58,958 nucleotides of DNA. It comes from Burkholderiales bacterium (GTDB lineage Bacteria > Pseudomonadota > Gammaproteobacteria > Burkholderiales > SG8-41). Location: positions 1-58,958 of the forward strand of contig JAURHM010000011.1 in the NCBI GenBank assembly GCA_030833315.1, read 5' to 3'. The notes beneath the pieces are model-generated. The model saw nothing but the letters and a program-made list of their open reading frames with translations, ran no database searches and was not told where the DNA came from. Shown piece by piece: positions 1 through 12,233 of the stretch (position 1 is the first letter of the stretch; each line of letters starts with the position of its first letter). A program made the position numbers and the translations under genes.

Positions 1-24
1 ATTTTCTGCACTGACTGTTGTCAT
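1..24 (-). CDS. 5' end of a minus-strand gene (8 codons only)
   Basis: An ATG on the minus strand at position 24 is preceded by a good ribosome binding site (GAGGGAGA, six bases upstream) and opens a frame that runs off the left edge after eight codons, reading MTTVSAEN. Nothing about function can be said. It is listed because the start signal is convincing and because it marks the first native gene outside the tRNA-bounded segment. Confidence 0.45.
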
Positions 25-69
25 GTTGTTCTCCCTCAACGGATGGTTCCTGCAGACACCGCGTCATTT

Positions 70-123
70 ACTGGTGGGTCGTGTTGGACTCGAACCAACG
101 ACCAAGGGATCATGAGCCCCCTG
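70..123 (-). repeat. Left att-like repeat: partial copy of the tRNA 3' half
   Basis: This segment repeats 3662-3715, which covers the 3' half of the intact tRNA: 41 bases match exactly (70-110 against 3662-3702), and the match continues with two mismatches to 123. The remaining 5' part of the tRNA here is degenerate (124-146). A duplicated tRNA 3' end next to an integrase gene is the usual footprint of integration by a tyrosine recombinase, so I read it as the distal attachment site of an integrated element. Confidence 0.8.
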
Positions 124-176
124 TTAGTCCGATGGACTAAACCCAAAATCAAAGACTTAGGAGAATTTTACAGCTT

Positions 177-195
177 CCGTCCAAGTGCCGTCCAA
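177..195 (+). repeat. Paired CCGTCCAA repeats, candidate integrase arm-type sites (left)
   Basis: CCGTCCAA occurs at 177-184 and again at 188-195, an 11-base period. The same pair with the same period and orientation lies just inside the other end of the element (3575-3593). Short repeats placed inside both attachment sites are what arm-type integrase binding sites look like. Binding is inferred, not shown. Confidence 0.5.
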
Positions 196-217
196 CTCAA
201 ACAAGAGGGAATGGACG

Positions 218-560
218 ATGGCATCAATTCGCAAACGAGACGGTAAATGGCAAGCCCGGGTAGTCCGAAAAGGATATCCAGCGCTGGCGAAGACTTTCAT
301 CAACAAAACAGACGCTATTACATGGGCTCGCAGGGTCGAGGTCGATATGGAGCGGGGGCATTTGATGGCCCTACTGAGAAAACACGGCTGTCGGCCTTAA
401 TCCAACGATACCTTCATGAAGTAACACCTAAGAAGAAAAATTGGCGAAAAGAAACGTATACATTGAAGCAATTGCTGGCGAACGTATCACTACGCACCCC
501 GCCGCCGTTGTCAAATCCTCTGATGTAGCGCTGTGGAGAGACCGACTACTTGCCGCCGGT
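218..560 (+). pseudogene. Decayed tyrosine-recombinase integrase (N-terminal part)
   Basis: Pieces of a phage/island integrase can be read in three successive frames. The first starts at ATG 218 (MASIRKRDGKWQARVV, then a KTFINKTDA..AWARRVE-like arm-binding segment). A frameshift near 365 in a G-run leads to a frame with TRLSALIQRYLHEVTPKKK, and another near 483 leads to a frame with VVKSSDVALWRDRLL. The order matches the N-terminal and core-binding domains of tyrosine integrases. The catalytic domain with its Arg/His/Tyr residues is absent, because sequence resembling a protease begins at about 569. The gene is therefore broken by at least two frameshifts and a deletion. Its position next to the tRNA fragment supports the reading as the element's own integrase. 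Confidence 0.75.
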
Positions 561-568
561 CAATACGC

Positions 569-820
569 GAAACTCTTAGCAACACGGTAACGAGAGGGAT
601 AGCAAGTGCAATTAGAACGAATCCAGCCTCAGGAAGGCGTTTTATTCAATCAGATACTGCCATTTCACCTGGCAATAGCGGCGGCCCTCTTTTCGATACT
701 GAAGGTAATATTGTGGGGATTGCTGTCGCACGCTATGCCTCTGGCGGCGCCACTGGGCTTGGATTATTTATTCCCATTGAGGATGCAATCAATGCCTTGA
801 ATCTAAAATTAACTCAATAA
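569..820 (+). pseudogene. C-terminal fragment of an HtrA/DegP-like (S1C) serine protease
   Basis: The frame from about 569 to the stop at 820 encodes LSNTVTRGIASAIR, then GRRFIQSDTAISPGNSGGPL, then a glycine-rich tail ending in FIPIEDAINALNLKL. GNSGGPL carries the nucleophilic serine of trypsin-like HtrA proteases, and the whole stretch fits the second half of the protease barrel. The half with the catalytic His and Asp is missing and no PDZ domain follows. The join to the integrase remnant lies around 560-570, so a deletion probably fused two unrelated genes. It is not expected to make an active protease. Confidence 0.7.
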
Positions 821-968
821 GCTTTATACGTTAAAAGGCTGATGTCATTTGAATTGACCTGCTGACCTGATCTCCATGCACCAGTCGCATCCCATGATCA
901 CCCGGGTGCCAGAGACGCGGCACGACGAAAATCAAGCACTACGCAAGCACTACGGATTCTCCCGGGCC

Positions 969-1742
969 TCACCCCGCGCGGTCCGCAAACTTCTTGACCT
1001 GCCCCATCAGGTTTCCGAGCATATCGATCGGAACAGGAAACACGATGGTCGAAGTCTTGTCGCCGGCGATCGACCCCAGGGTCTGCAGATACCGCAGTTG
1101 CATCGCTTCCGGCTGCTGCGACAGCATCTGTGCCGCCTGCAGCAGCTTCTCCGCGGCCTGCAGCTCGCCTTCTGCGTGAATCACCTTGGCACGCCGGGTC
1201 CGCTCCGCCTCTGCCTGCTGCGCGATCGCGCGTACCATCGACGGATCGATGTCGACATGCTTGATTTCGACCGTCGCCACCTTGATCCCCCAGGCATCAG
1301 TCTGGGCATCCAGGCTTTGCTGGATGTCGGAATTGAGCTTGTCACGCTCAGCCAGCATTTCGTCGAGTTCATGCTTGCCGAGGACAGCCCTCAACGTCGT
1401 CTGCGCGAGCTGGCTGGTTGCCTCAAAGAAGTTTTCGACCTGGATGATCGCCCGTTGCGGATCCAGCACCCGAAAATAAACCACTGCATTGACCTTGACC
1501 GAAACGTTATCGCGCGAAATGACATCCTGGCTGGGCACATCCATGACCACGGTGCGCAGATCGACACGCACCATCTGCTGGATCCCGGGGATCACGACCA
1601 CCAGCCCCGGCCCTTTCACTTTCCAGAATCGCCCGAGCATGAACACGACACCACGCTCGTATTCGCGCAGGATGCGCAGGGCCGACACCACCAGCACCAG
1701 CAGAACCACCACGATGCCTAAATAGCCGATATCCCAGATCAT
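969..1742 (-). CDS. Slipin / stomatin-like SPFH protein
   Basis: This 257-residue protein has one N-terminal membrane segment (about 3-23) followed by an SPFH/band-7 domain (about 25-190, containing [14 protein letters not shown] and [14 protein letters not shown]) and an Ala/Glu-rich coiled coil (about 190-235) typical of slipins that oligomerise on the membrane. The ATG overlaps the NfeD stop codon by four bases (1739-1742), so the two are translationally coupled. In the known slipin/NfeD pairs the NfeD protease cleaves the stomatin partner; a role in membrane quality control is inferred from that. GC content is like the chromosome and unlike the AT-richer pseudogenes to its left. Confidence 0.88.
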   Translation of the reverse strand: MIWDIGYLGIVVVLLVLVVSALRILREYERGVVFMLGRFWKVKGPGLVVVIPGIQQMVRVDLRTVVMDVPSQDVISRDNVSVKVNAVVYFRVLDPQRAIIQVENFFEATSQLAQTTLRAVLGKHELDEMLAERDKLNSDIQQSLDAQTDAWGIKVATVEIKHVDIDPSMVRAIAQQAEAERTRRAKVIHAEGELQAAEKLLQAAQMLSQQPEAMQLRYLQTLGSIAGDKTSTIVFPVPIDMLGNLMGQVKKFADRAG

Positions 1743-3160
1743 TTGTCATTGCCTCCTTGGTTAGCGGGCTCCACCACCAGCGTCAAACCCGTTCTTGCTT
1801 TCACGCGCAGCGATTGCCCGCGCTTCAATCCCTCGGGACAGGTTGCATGCCAGCGCTCGCCACCAACCAGCACCCAGCCTTCCGTCGAAAAATCATCCAA
1901 CGCGACACCACCGGCACCGATCAGTTCTTCGCTGCCGCTGACCACCGGGCGACGGCGCGCGCGCAGCGCAAACGCCACCGTCGCGAACACCAGTGCGGAG
2001 CTCACCGCACCGATGGTGACAACAAAGGGCAGCGGCATCGCATAAGTGCCCGAGGCATCGCCATCGAACAGGATCACCGCACCCATGGTCAGCGCGGCAG
2101 CGCCGCCAAGGCCGAGGATGCCGAAACTCGGCACGAATGCCTCGGCGATGACAAACGCCACGCCGAGCAGGATCAGCCCGAGCCCGGCGTAGTTGACCGG
2201 CATCAACTGGAAGGCATAAGCGGCAAGCAGCAGGCAGATCGCGCCGATGATGCCGGGGCCGGCGAGACCCGGACTGTAGAACTCGAAAATCAGGCCATAA
2301 ATGCCGATCATCATCAGGATCAGCGCCATTCCCGGATTGGCGATCACCGCAAGCAGGTTGCTGCGCCAGTCGGGATCCAGCGCAACTGTTTCCGCGCCTG
2401 CCGTGGCCAGCGTGCGCCCGACTCCCTGCACGCTGACCTTGCGTCCATCGATTGCAGCCAGCAGGCTCGGCAAATCCTGCGCCATCACATCGACCACCTT
2501 GCGCGCCACCGCCTCTTCGGCCGACAGGCTGACCGCTTCCCGCACGGCCTGCTCCGCCCATGCGCTGTTGCGTCCGCGCAGTTGGGCCAGCCCGCGGATG
2601 TAGGCGGCGGCGTCGTTCACCATCTTGGCCTTCATCGGATCCGCGGCGGAAGCGGCAGGTTTCTTCTCCTTACCGAGCGACCCTGCCTGGGCGTCACTTT
2701 CATCCTCATCGCCGGCAACCGGCTTTGCCGGCGCCGCACCAGGTATACCGATCGCCACCGGCGTCGCGGCACCCAGGTTGGTGCCGGGCGCCATCGCTGC
2801 GATATGGCTGGCGTAGAGGATATAAGTACCCGCGCTCGCGGCCCGCGCACCGCTTGGTGCGACATAGGTCGCCACCGGCACCGGCGAGGCGAGGATCTCC
2901 TTGATGATACTGCGCATGGCGGTGTCGAGTCCGCCGGGAGTATCCATCCTGAGCACGACCATCGCTGCGCCACGCTCCGCCGCCTGATGGATGCCGCGCA
3001 CCACGTAATCCGCAGTCGCCGGGCTCACCGCGCCATCGAGCGTCAGCACGACCACTTTGCCGCGCTGCTCTGCGGCGACCGACCACGGTGCGGTGATCGC
3101 GATTGCGGCCAGCGCCGCAGCGATCAGGGTGACAAAGAACCAGGAGCGGGTAGAGGGCAT
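1739..3160 (-). CDS. NfeD-family membrane serine protease (long form)
   Basis: This 473-residue protein has a signal peptide (about 1-30), a ClpP-class protease domain (about 33-230), four to five membrane segments (about 270-390) and a C-terminal OB-fold NfeD domain (about 405-470). The likely nucleophile is Ser109 in RAASAGTY, and the likely dyad lysine is Lys180, just before MVNDAAAYI, by analogy with the archaeal homologue. An acidic/lysine-rich insert (about 145-175) interrupts the protease domain. It is the first gene of a two-gene operon with the slipin downstream. Its catalytic domain should face the periplasm. Confidence 0.88.
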   Translation of the reverse strand: MPSTRSWFFVTLIAAALAAIAITAPWSVAAEQRGKVVVLTLDGAVSPATADYVVRGIHQAAERGAAMVVLRMDTPGGLDTAMRSIIKEILASPVPVATYVAPSGARAASAGTYILYASHIAAMAPGTNLGAATPVAIGIPGAAPAKPVAGDEDESDAQAGSLGKEKKPAASAADPMKAKMVNDAAAYIRGLAQLRGRNSAWAEQAVREAVSLSAEEAVARKVVDVMAQDLPSLLAAIDGRKVSVQGVGRTLATAGAETVALDPDWRSNLLAVIANPGMALILMMIGIYGLIFEFYSPGLAGPGIIGAICLLLAAYAFQLMPVNYAGLGLILLGVAFVIAEAFVPSFGILGLGGAAALTMGAVILFDGDASGTYAMPLPFVVTIGAVSSALVFATVAFALRARRRPVVSGSEELIGAGGVALDDFSTEGWVLVGGERWHATCPEGLKRGQSLRVKARTGLTLVVEPANQGGNDK

Positions 3161-3283
3161 GCTTTTTTGACCACCGATATTGGATGATGTTCAGCAGGTC
3201 GCCGCTGCCACCGTGGAAGGGACCTTGAGCTCGCCCAGAAGGAATCACTTAATCAATTGTTTTCTATGTCATTTTTTTGGTAA

Positions 3284-3511
3284 TTAGGGCAAAACGCAAC
3301 CAAAATAGATTTTCAAAAACTGCTTAAAACCGTTCTCTTTCCGGTGATTGAAGCGGTATTCAATTTCTTTCAGATACATCGGGAAGTGATACTTTGAGAC
3401 ACTCCGATAGTTGTAGAGAATGTGCTTAGCCGGATGGAACCAGTTTAAAAATCGGGGGATTCCCCGGGGGCGGGGGTCGGACTGGGGGTATTTTTCCAAT
3501 ACCGGCGGCAA
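3284..3511 (-). pseudogene. Remnant of an IS1595-type (ISXO2-like) transposase C-terminus
   Basis: The minus-strand frame ends in SVSKYHFPMYLKEIEYRFNH followed by RKENGFKQFLKIY. This resembles the end of ISXO2-like/IS1595 transposases, where a 'VSK-H-YL-E-FRFN-R' signature precedes a short tail. The upstream residues (proline/arginine-rich) do not resemble a transposase, and no inverted repeats or catalytic DDE core are visible, so only the 3' end survives. The region is AT-richer than its surroundings. Another source for this tail cannot be excluded. Confidence 0.45.
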
Positions 3512-3574
3512 CTGCGCGCTGTCGCTACAAATCCTCTGCAGCGGCTAAAATGCTAATGCGGTGCGTAACGAAAG

Positions 3575-3593
3575 CCGTCCAAATTCCGTCCAA
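3575..3593 (+). repeat. Paired CCGTCCAA repeats, candidate integrase arm-type sites (right)
   Basis: CCGTCCAA at 3575-3582 and 3586-3593 has the same 11-base period and orientation as the pair at 177-195. It sits about 69 bases inside the right attachment repeat. Confidence 0.5.
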
Positions 3594-3661
3594 ATAGATC
3601 GGGAAGTTTTGAGGTTTCGGGAACGTGGCAGTGCAAAATTAATACTGCCTTGCCTCTCAAA

Positions 3662-3740
<79 letters not shown>

Positions 3741-3959
3741 TTGTCCTGAACTGCCGTCCCGGCATTAACAATGCCGGGATCTGGGGGCACTGCTGAACCC
3801 GGTTGCTTAACCCAGGCGAAGGCGCGTTATTTTACCATCGCGTTGGGAAGCATCCGCTCGCAAAAGCTCCCCCGCAAGGCGGGCGGCGGCGGCCCGTGGT
3901 GAAGTGACGACGTGCAGTTCCCGCGAAGGCGCGCAACGCACAGATCCCGCCGGTTCAGG

Positions 3960-5045
3960 TTAGGTTGCATCGTCCCGGGTCTGCGCTGCAGCGTCCTCGA
4001 TATCCTCATTGACCCACGCATCCATCAGTGTGTACGCCACCGCGAGCAGCACCGGCCCGACAAAAATACCTACCAGCCCGAACGACAGCAGCCCGCCGAT
4101 GACCCCGGCAAAAATCAGCAGCAGCGGAAGATCCGCGCCCTGCTTGATCAGCAGCGGGCGCAGCACGTTATCGATGGTGCCGACGAAAACGGTCCATATC
4201 AGCAGAAACGTGCCCCAGCCCGTACTGTCGCTCCAGAACAGCCAGCCCACTGCAGGCGCCAGCACCAGCACCGGGCCAAGCTGTGCAATGCAAAACATGA
4301 ACATCACCGCGGTAAGCACAGCGGCGAAAGAAACACCGGCGATCGCCAGTCCTATTCCGCCGAGCACGGACTGCGCCAGCGCGGTGATCACCACGCCGAG
4401 AGCGACGCCGCGTATGGCCTGCCCGGCGAGGATGACCGTATGTTCGCCGCGCACCGGGGCCAGGCGCCGGCCAAAGCGAAGCGCCCAGCGAGCCCAGTCC
4501 TCGCCGCTGAAGTAGAGGACGGCGGAAAGCGCCAAGGTCAGCAGGAACTGGGCGAAAAGCACCCCAAAATTGCCCACCTCCGACAGAAACCATCGGGTTA
4601 CGGCGCCGATATAAGGTTCCGCCTTGCCGGCGAGGTCGCGGGCGCCTTCGGCTGCAATGGTCTCCCAGCCAGCAGCCACTCTTTCACCCACCAGCGGCAG
4701 AGCGCGCAACCAGTCAGGCGGCGGCGGAAACTGAAAACCGGACAGGCTCTTCGCCCAGCCCACGATGTCGTCCGCATACTCGACAATGGTGCCGATGGCG
4801 AGCGTCAGCGGCACGATGAACACCAGGATCAGCGCGAGCATCATCACCACCACCGCAAGCGCCCGCTTCCCCCACAGCTGTCCCTGAACGCGGCGCATCA
4901 GCGGCCAGGTGGCGACAACGATCATCGTTGCCCAGATCAGCGGGGCAAGAAAAGGCCGGATGATCCAGAAAGAGGCAATGATGAACCCGCCGATGAACAG
5001 CACGGACAAGGTGATGCGTGCAAGGTCATGGCGTGGTTCGTTCAT
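3960..5045 (-). CDS. AI-2E family transporter (UPF0118/PerM-like permease)
   Basis: This 361-residue, strongly hydrophobic protein has about seven to eight membrane segments, a hydrophilic stretch near 95-150, and the late conserved segment of the family (FAGVIGGLLSFGLVGIFVGP, near 310-330), with VLLAVAYTL following. Members are inner-membrane permeases; the name comes from autoinducer-2 export by one homologue, and other members move different substrates, so the substrate here is unknown. A hairpin at 3757-3777 lies downstream but lacks a U-tract. The gene stands alone between the tRNA and the rpoD terminator. Confidence 0.85.
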   Translation of the reverse strand: MNEPRHDLARITLSVLFIGGFIIASFWIIRPFLAPLIWATMIVVATWPLMRRVQGQLWGKRALAVVVMMLALILVFIVPLTLAIGTIVEYADDIVGWAKSLSGFQFPPPPDWLRALPLVGERVAAGWETIAAEGARDLAGKAEPYIGAVTRWFLSEVGNFGVLFAQFLLTLALSAVLYFSGEDWARWALRFGRRLAPVRGEHTVILAGQAIRGVALGVVITALAQSVLGGIGLAIAGVSFAAVLTAVMFMFCIAQLGPVLVLAPAVGWLFWSDSTGWGTFLLIWTVFVGTIDNVLRPLLIKQGADLPLLLIFAGVIGGLLSFGLVGIFVGPVLLAVAYTLMDAWVNEDIEDAAAQTRDDAT

Positions 5046-5163
5046 CAGCTTCTCCGCGGGCGGTGTAGGGCAACTGTGATCAGGCTTGCCGGTATTCCGG
5101 AGTCTACCGTGCGTTTGGCAGATGTGGGATCTCGGCTCGGTAGTTCGAGCGGCATCTGCAAAG

Positions 5164-5199
5164 AAAAAGCGGGGCCGGCAAATAACACCGGCCCCGCTT
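5164..5199 (-). terminator. Rho-independent terminator after rpoD
   Basis: A perfect 12-bp stem (5167-5178 with 5188-5199, GC-rich, loop of nine) is followed on the minus strand by a T-rich tract (complement of the A-run at 5161-5168). It lies 34 bases past the rpoD stop codon. The other strand also has a short U-tract, so it may work in both directions. Confidence 0.88.
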
Positions 5200-5232
5200 G
5201 TTCTTCAGGCCCGGCGCACCGGGCGTCGCCTG

Positions 5233-7611
<2,379 letters not shown>

Positions 7612-7678
7612 GTAGGTAGGCTCCGCGGGGCAAGGTTTGGTGAAAAACCGTAAATTATACCCTAAAACCGCCCCGGAT

Positions 7679-9445
7679 TCACTTGCTGGGAGCGGCGCTA
7701 ACTGCTTGTTGTAAAAGGCGATATTGCGCCTGATCTTCGGTACTCAAACCCTGCCGCCGTGATTTCTCCAGCAAGGCCGCAATTCGCGCCCGGCGGATAC
7801 GGTCGAGCGCCTGTCGCCAGGCCCCCGAGAACTCCGCCTCCAGTTCCGAAGGTTCCAGCGAGCGCTCCTGCCAGCGCAAAGCCCCGGCTTCAGCGCTGCG
7901 CACCGCGGCTTCATGCGGCGTATCGCGGAAGGCCTCACCCAGATTGAGTTTCGCATCGCCGACATTGACGGCATCCACCACCGCCTGCAAAGCCTGCAGA
8001 TCCGCCTGATCCAGACCCGGCGCTTCGCTGCCCAGTTGCAGGTCTTCGTGACCGATCAGCGCGGCAAACCGCGGTTCAGCCACCACCAGCTCCAGAACCG
8101 TACGCAGAATCGACTGTGTCACCGGCGACTGCCGGCGTGCCGGCGCGGGTACGCTGCTGGCCACAGTCCTGATCTCGAATTCGTTATCCAGTTCCTGCTG
8201 CAACACGCCGGTGACCTGCGCCAGTTCCTTGCGGATCATCAGCGAGAACATCGGCGCTGCAATCTGCTTAACCAGCGGTTTCGCCTGCTGCAGCAGCTTG
8301 GCGCGACCTTCGGGTGCGTTGATATCGACGTTGCGCCGCAGTTCATCGATCAGGAAGCGCGACAGTGGATCGGCCTTGACCAATAACTCCTCGAACGCCG
8401 CCTTGCCGTTTTTACGCACATAGGTATCGGGATCTTCACCGTCGGGCAAAAACAGGAATCGCAGCTGTTTGCCGTCGGCGAGCTGAGCCAGGCTGTTTTC
8501 CAGTGCGCGCCACGCCGCACGTCGCCCGGCAGCATCGCCGTCAAAACAGAACACCACTTCATCCGACTGGCGCAGCAGCTTCTGCACATGAATGGGCGTG
8601 GTCGCCGTGCCCAGCGTAGCCACCGCGTATTCAATGCCCGCCTGCGCCAGTGCGACAACATCCATATAGCCTTCGACGACGATCACGCAGCCGGCATCGC
8701 GGATCGCGCGCCGGGCATGGAACAGGCCATAAAGCTCGCGGCCTTTTTCGAACACGGCGGTTTCCGGCGAATTCAGATACTTGGGTTCGCCATCGCCGAG
8801 CACACGACCGCCGAAACCGATGATATTGCCTTTGACGTCCACAATCGGAAACATGATCCGGTCGCGAAACACGTCATAGCGCCGACCCTCGTCGTTCTGC
8901 TTGACCAGCCCGGCCGCGGTGAGCGCCTTGTCGGCATAATCCGGGAACACTTGTTCCAGACCCTGCCAGGCATCCGGCGAGTAACCAATACCGAATTTTT
9001 TGGCGATTTCGCCGGAAAGCCCACGGCGCTTCAGATACTCGATCGCCTGCGGCGCATCCTTGAGCTGGTTACGGTAGAACTGGGCCGCCTTCAGCAATGC
9101 CCCGTAAAGATCAGGGCCGTCCTCGGCGCGGCGTTGCTCGAACTCGGAACGCGGCGCCTCCGGCACCTGCATGCCGACGCCCTGGGCAAGATCCTTCACT
9201 GCATCGACAAAACCCATGCCGCTGTATTCCATCAGGAAGCCAATGGCAGTGCCGTGCGCGCCGCAACCGAAGCAGTGATAGAACTGCTTGGTCGGACTCA
9301 CCGTGAACGAGGGTGATTTTTCGGTATGGAAAGGACAGCAGGCGGAATAGTTGGCGCCGCTACGCTTGAGCTTCACGTAACGGTCGACCACCTCGACGAT
9401 GTCGACCCGGCCCAGCAGATCCTGGATGAACGATTGCGGAATCAT
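7679..9445 (-). CDS. dnaG: DNA primase
   Basis: This 588-residue primase lays RNA primers at the replication fork and works with the DnaB helicase. The zinc-binding domain has ligands Cys37, His40, Cys58 and Cys61 ([17 protein letters not shown]). The core follows, with the TOPRIM glutamate in [13 protein letters not shown] and the metal-binding FCFDGDAAG, then a C-terminal helicase-interaction domain (about 430-588) that is weakly conserved, as usual. The gene lies between yqeY and rpoD, 67 bases before the sigma gene, which is the classical arrangement. Confidence 0.98.
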   Translation of the reverse strand: MIPQSFIQDLLGRVDIVEVVDRYVKLKRSGANYSACCPFHTEKSPSFTVSPTKQFYHCFGCGAHGTAIGFLMEYSGMGFVDAVKDLAQGVGMQVPEAPRSEFEQRRAEDGPDLYGALLKAAQFYRNQLKDAPQAIEYLKRRGLSGEIAKKFGIGYSPDAWQGLEQVFPDYADKALTAAGLVKQNDEGRRYDVFRDRIMFPIVDVKGNIIGFGGRVLGDGEPKYLNSPETAVFEKGRELYGLFHARRAIRDAGCVIVVEGYMDVVALAQAGIEYAVATLGTATTPIHVQKLLRQSDEVVFCFDGDAAGRRAAWRALENSLAQLADGKQLRFLFLPDGEDPDTYVRKNGKAAFEELLVKADPLSRFLIDELRRNVDINAPEGRAKLLQQAKPLVKQIAAPMFSLMIRKELAQVTGVLQQELDNEFEIRTVASSVPAPARRQSPVTQSILRTVLELVVAEPRFAALIGHEDLQLGSEAPGLDQADLQALQAVVDAVNVGDAKLNLGEAFRDTPHEAAVRSAEAGALRWQERSLEPSELEAEFSGAWRQALDRIRRARIAALLEKSRRQGLSTEDQAQYRLLQQAVSAAPSK

Positions 9446-9589
9446 GTGCTGCGGTCGACCCCACTCCTGAAAGGACGGCCTTGTGCCGGCCCGGACTTGA
9501 TCGCTGGATTATAGAGGCGCCACAGCCGTGCGGCGCCGGTCCGCTTCAACACGCCCGGATATCCCGGGAAGTTCATTCAATACAATGAA

Positions 9590-10039
9590 TTACGATTGGG
9601 TAAGCCGCGCCTTTACGGCAGCCGACACCTTGCCCATGTCAGCACGTCCGGCAAGCCTGGGCTTCAGAACAGCCATCACCTTGCCCATGTCGGCAGGGCC
9701 CGCGGCGCCGGATTCACTGACGGCGGCTGAAATCGCTGCGGCCAGCTCGTCCTCGCCCATCGGCTGCGGCATGTAAGTCTGCAGCAGCGTGAGTTCCTGC
9801 TTTTCCTTGTCCGCCAGATCCTGACGCCCGCCCTGTTCGAACTGACTGATTGAATCGCGACGCTGCTTGATCATTTTCTCGATCACGGCCAGCACGTCGC
9901 CATCGGTCAGCGTCTTGCGCTCGTCGACTTCGCGCTGCTTCAGCGCGGCGGTCAGCAGGCGGATGGTGTCGCGGCGCATGGTTTCACCGCTGCGCATCGC
10001 AGCTTTCAGGTCATCATTGATCTGGTCACGCAGGGACAT
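9590..10039 (-). CDS. YqeY / GatB-YqeY domain protein
   Basis: This 149-residue protein starts at MSLRDQINDDLKAAMR; a GGAGA ribosome binding site six bases upstream makes this ATG (10039) better than one 13 codons earlier. The whole length is a helical YqeY domain resembling the tRNA-binding tail of the GatB subunit of Asp/Glu-tRNA amidotransferase. The actual role is not settled. In many proteobacteria the gene sits between rpsU and dnaG, as here. Confidence 0.9.
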   Translation of the reverse strand: MSLRDQINDDLKAAMRSGETMRRDTIRLLTAALKQREVDERKTLTDGDVLAVIEKMIKQRRDSISQFEQGGRQDLADKEKQELTLLQTYMPQPMGEDELAAAISAAVSESGAAGPADMGKVMAVLKPRLAGRADMGKVSAAVKARLTQS

Positions 10040-10067
10040 AGCCAATCTCCGGAATGAAACGGGCCGC

Positions 10068-10108
10068 ACAAAAGACAAAAGGGTGCGAGGCTAGGCCCCT
10101 GCACCCTT
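10068..10108 (-). terminator. Terminator/attenuator between rpsU and yqeY-dnaG-rpoD
   Basis: An 8-bp stem (10079-10086 with 10101-10108) with a 14-base loop, itself able to pair partly, is followed on the minus strand by a U-rich tract (TTTTGTCTTTTG). It lies directly after rpsU. E. coli also has a terminator between rpsU and dnaG that lowers primase and sigma expression relative to S21. Confidence 0.75.
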
Positions 10109-10129
10109 CAGCAACGCGGACCGTACTGA

Positions 10130-10342
10130 TCAGTACAGTTTCGGCGGCAACAGCTGCGAGCGCAGACGCTTGTGCGTGCGCTTCACGGCGGCGGCAAGCT
10201 TGCGCTTGCGCTCTGCGGTGGGTTTTTCGTAAAACTCGCGGGCGCGCAGCTCGGTCAGGAGACCGGTTTTTTCAACAGTGCGCTTGAAACGGCGCAGGGC
10301 CACTTCAAACGGCTCGTTTTCTTTGACACGTACGGTGGTCAT
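10130..10342 (-). CDS. rpsU: 30S ribosomal protein S21
   Basis: This 70-residue, highly basic protein begins [20 protein letters not shown] and ends in a Lys/Arg-rich helix ([15 protein letters not shown]), the full normal length of S21. S21 is needed for base-pairing of the 30S subunit with the mRNA leader. It is the first gene of the macromolecular-synthesis cluster and is divergent from tsaD, 200 bases away, so both promoters must lie in 10343-10542. Confidence 0.97.
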   Translation of the reverse strand: MTTVRVKENEPFEVALRRFKRTVEKTGLLTELRAREFYEKPTAERKRKLAAAVKRTHKRLRSQLLPPKLY

Positions 10343-10542
10343 GAAACCTCAGGGGCTGGGTTCGGGAAAACGAGTATTATAACCAGCCCGGCCGCTGTTT
10401 TCAAAGGTACACGGGTACCTGTGCCGGGAAGCCCCCGATACAACACGCCAATCGACCAACTGCTGGATTTTGCCATTTTCAGCCCGTTTTGCCGCTTTGA
10501 AACCCATTTTCCCGTCTTTTTGCGCATTTTCTGGCTGATCCC

Positions 10543-11559
10543 ATGCTCGTACTCGGCATCGAAACCTCCTGCGACGAAACCGGCATCGCGCTCTATGATA
10601 CGGACCGCGGCCTGCTGGCCCATGCCCTGCATACCCAGGTCGCCCTACACGCCGATTACGGCGGCGTGGTTCCGGAACTGGCGTCCCGCGACCACATCCG
10701 CCGGGTGCTGCCGCTGACCCGCCAGGTAATGGCGCAAGCGCAGGCAACACTGGCCGAACTCGATGCGGTGGCTTATACCGCGGGCCCCGGGCTGGCCGGT
10801 GCCTTGCTGGTTGGCGCCGGCATCGGCGCCAGTCTTGCCCATGCACTGTGCAAACCGGCGATCGGCGTGCATCACCTTGAAGGCCATCTGCTGTCGCCGC
10901 TGCTCGCCAATCCTGCACCGCCGTTTCCATTTGTCGCGCTGCTGGTCTCCGGCGGACACACCCAACTGATGCGGGTGGGCGGCGTCGGCAACTACACCCT
11001 GCTCGGCGAAACCGTCGATGACGCTGCCGGCGAAGCCTTCGATAAATCCGCCAAGCTGCTGGGACTGGGTTATCCGGGCGGTCCGGCTATAGCTGCATTG
11101 GCCGAAAGCGGACGCGCCGGTCGTTACACGTTGCCGCGTCCGATGCTGCGCAGTGACAATCTCGATTTCAGTTTCAGCGGATTGAAGACTGCGGTGCTGA
11201 CTGCCGTTCGCAATCAGACACCGGATGCCCGGGGCCGTGCCGATCTGGCGGCCGAATTGCAGGCCGCCATTGCGGATGTGCTGGTCACCAAGGCCCTCGC
11301 TGCGCTGGAACAGACCGGACTGGAACGACTGGTGGTTGCCGGTGGCGTCGGCGCCAACCGGCTGCTGCGCGAACAACTCACAGCCTCGGCCAAACGCCGA
11401 GGTTATACGGTGTATTACCCGCCGCTGGAATTCTGTACCGACAACGGCGCGATGATCGCGTTTGCCGGCGCCCTGCGACTGCAGAAAGGTCTGTGCGAAA
11501 CCGCGCCCGGCTTTAGCGTCCGGCCGCGATGGGATCTGGCCAGCCTGTCGACGGTCTAA
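10543..11559 (+). CDS. tsaD: tRNA N6-threonylcarbamoyladenosine synthase subunit TsaD
   Basis: This 338-residue Kae1/Gcp-type protein transfers the threonylcarbamoyl group to A37 of ANN-decoding tRNAs, together with TsaB and TsaE. Visible signatures are the N-terminal [15 protein letters not shown], the metal-binding [12 protein letters not shown] (histidines near 110 and 114), and the nucleotide-binding [10 protein letters not shown] and [11 protein letters not shown]. Length is normal. Its 3' end overlaps the convergent plsY stop by four bases (11556-11559). Confidence 0.97.
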   Translation: MLVLGIETSCDETGIALYDTDRGLLAHALHTQVALHADYGGVVPELASRDHIRRVLPLTRQVMAQAQATLAELDAVAYTAGPGLAGALLVGAGIGASLAHALCKPAIGVHHLEGHLLSPLLANPAPPFPFVALLVSGGHTQLMRVGGVGNYTLLGETVDDAAGEAFDKSAKLLGLGYPGGPAIAALAESGRAGRYTLPRPMLRSDNLDFSFSGLKTAVLTAVRNQTPDARGRADLAAELQAAIADVLVTKALAALEQTGLERLVVAGGVGANRLLREQLTASAKRRGYTVYYPPLEFCTDNGAMIAFAGALRLQKGLCETAPGFSVRPRWDLASLSTV

Positions 11560-12161
11560 GCGTCGGCCTTGGCGCCAAGCTTGCGTTCCTTGCCGGCGAG
11601 CAGATTGCGGATGTTGGAGCGGTGACGCCAGATCAGCAACGCTGAAATCAGCGCCACCGACCAGACAAAGGGATGCGCGGGATTGAACAGGATCAGCGTA
11701 AAGAAAGCCGCGAACAGCGCCGACACCAGTGCGGCCAGCGACGAGTAACGGAAAAACACGGCGATGTTGATCCACGTCGTCAGCGTGCCCAGCGCCAGAA
11801 CAGGATTCAGCCCCAGCAGCACACCCAAGGCGGTCGCCACACCCTTGCCGCCTTTGAACCCGTAGAACAACGGATACATGTGGCCAAGGATCACCGCCAG
11901 AGCCGCAATCGCCATCGCCAGTTCGCGACCGTCGGCGCTCCATTGCTGAGCGAAGAACACCGCAACCCATCCCTTGGCGCAGTCGCCGAGCAGCGTCAGC
12001 ACCGCCGCCGATTTGCGTCCGCTGCGCAGCACGTTGGTGGCGCCGGGATTACCCGACCCGTATTCGCGCGGATCCGGCAGACGGTAGGCGCGACTGACCA
12101 CGACGGCAAATGACACCGAACCCAGCAAGTAGGCCACCAGCACGATGATCAATAAATCCAA
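11556..12161 (-). CDS. plsY: Acyl-phosphate:glycerol-3-phosphate acyltransferase PlsY
   Basis: This 201-residue inner-membrane enzyme performs the first acylation of glycerol-3-phosphate in phospholipid synthesis, using acyl phosphate. It has five to six membrane segments and the conserved motifs [12 protein letters not shown] (about 37-48) and [20 protein letters not shown] (about 103-122). A short polar C-terminal tail is present. It is convergent with tsaD and divergent from folB, with only about 70 bases between the starts. Confidence 0.95.
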   Translation of the reverse strand: MDLLIIVLVAYLLGSVSFAVVVSRAYRLPDPREYGSGNPGATNVLRSGRKSAAVLTLLGDCAKGWVAVFFAQQWSADGRELAMAIAALAVILGHMYPLFYGFKGGKGVATALGVLLGLNPVLALGTLTTWINIAVFFRYSSLAALVSALFAAFFTLILFNPAHPFVWSVALISALLIWRHRSNIRNLLAGKERKLGAKADA

Positions 12162-12233
12162 GGCAATTCCCTCTGGGCTAAAATGGCGCCGGCCATTCTA
12201 GCGCAAGTCAACCGCAGCACCCCGCATACATCC

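Noticed and set aside
3757-3777. Hairpin CCCGGCAT/ATGCCGGG as terminator of the AI-2E transporter gene
   Set aside because: It lies about 180 bases past the stop and has no U-tract on either strand, so I did not list it as a terminator.
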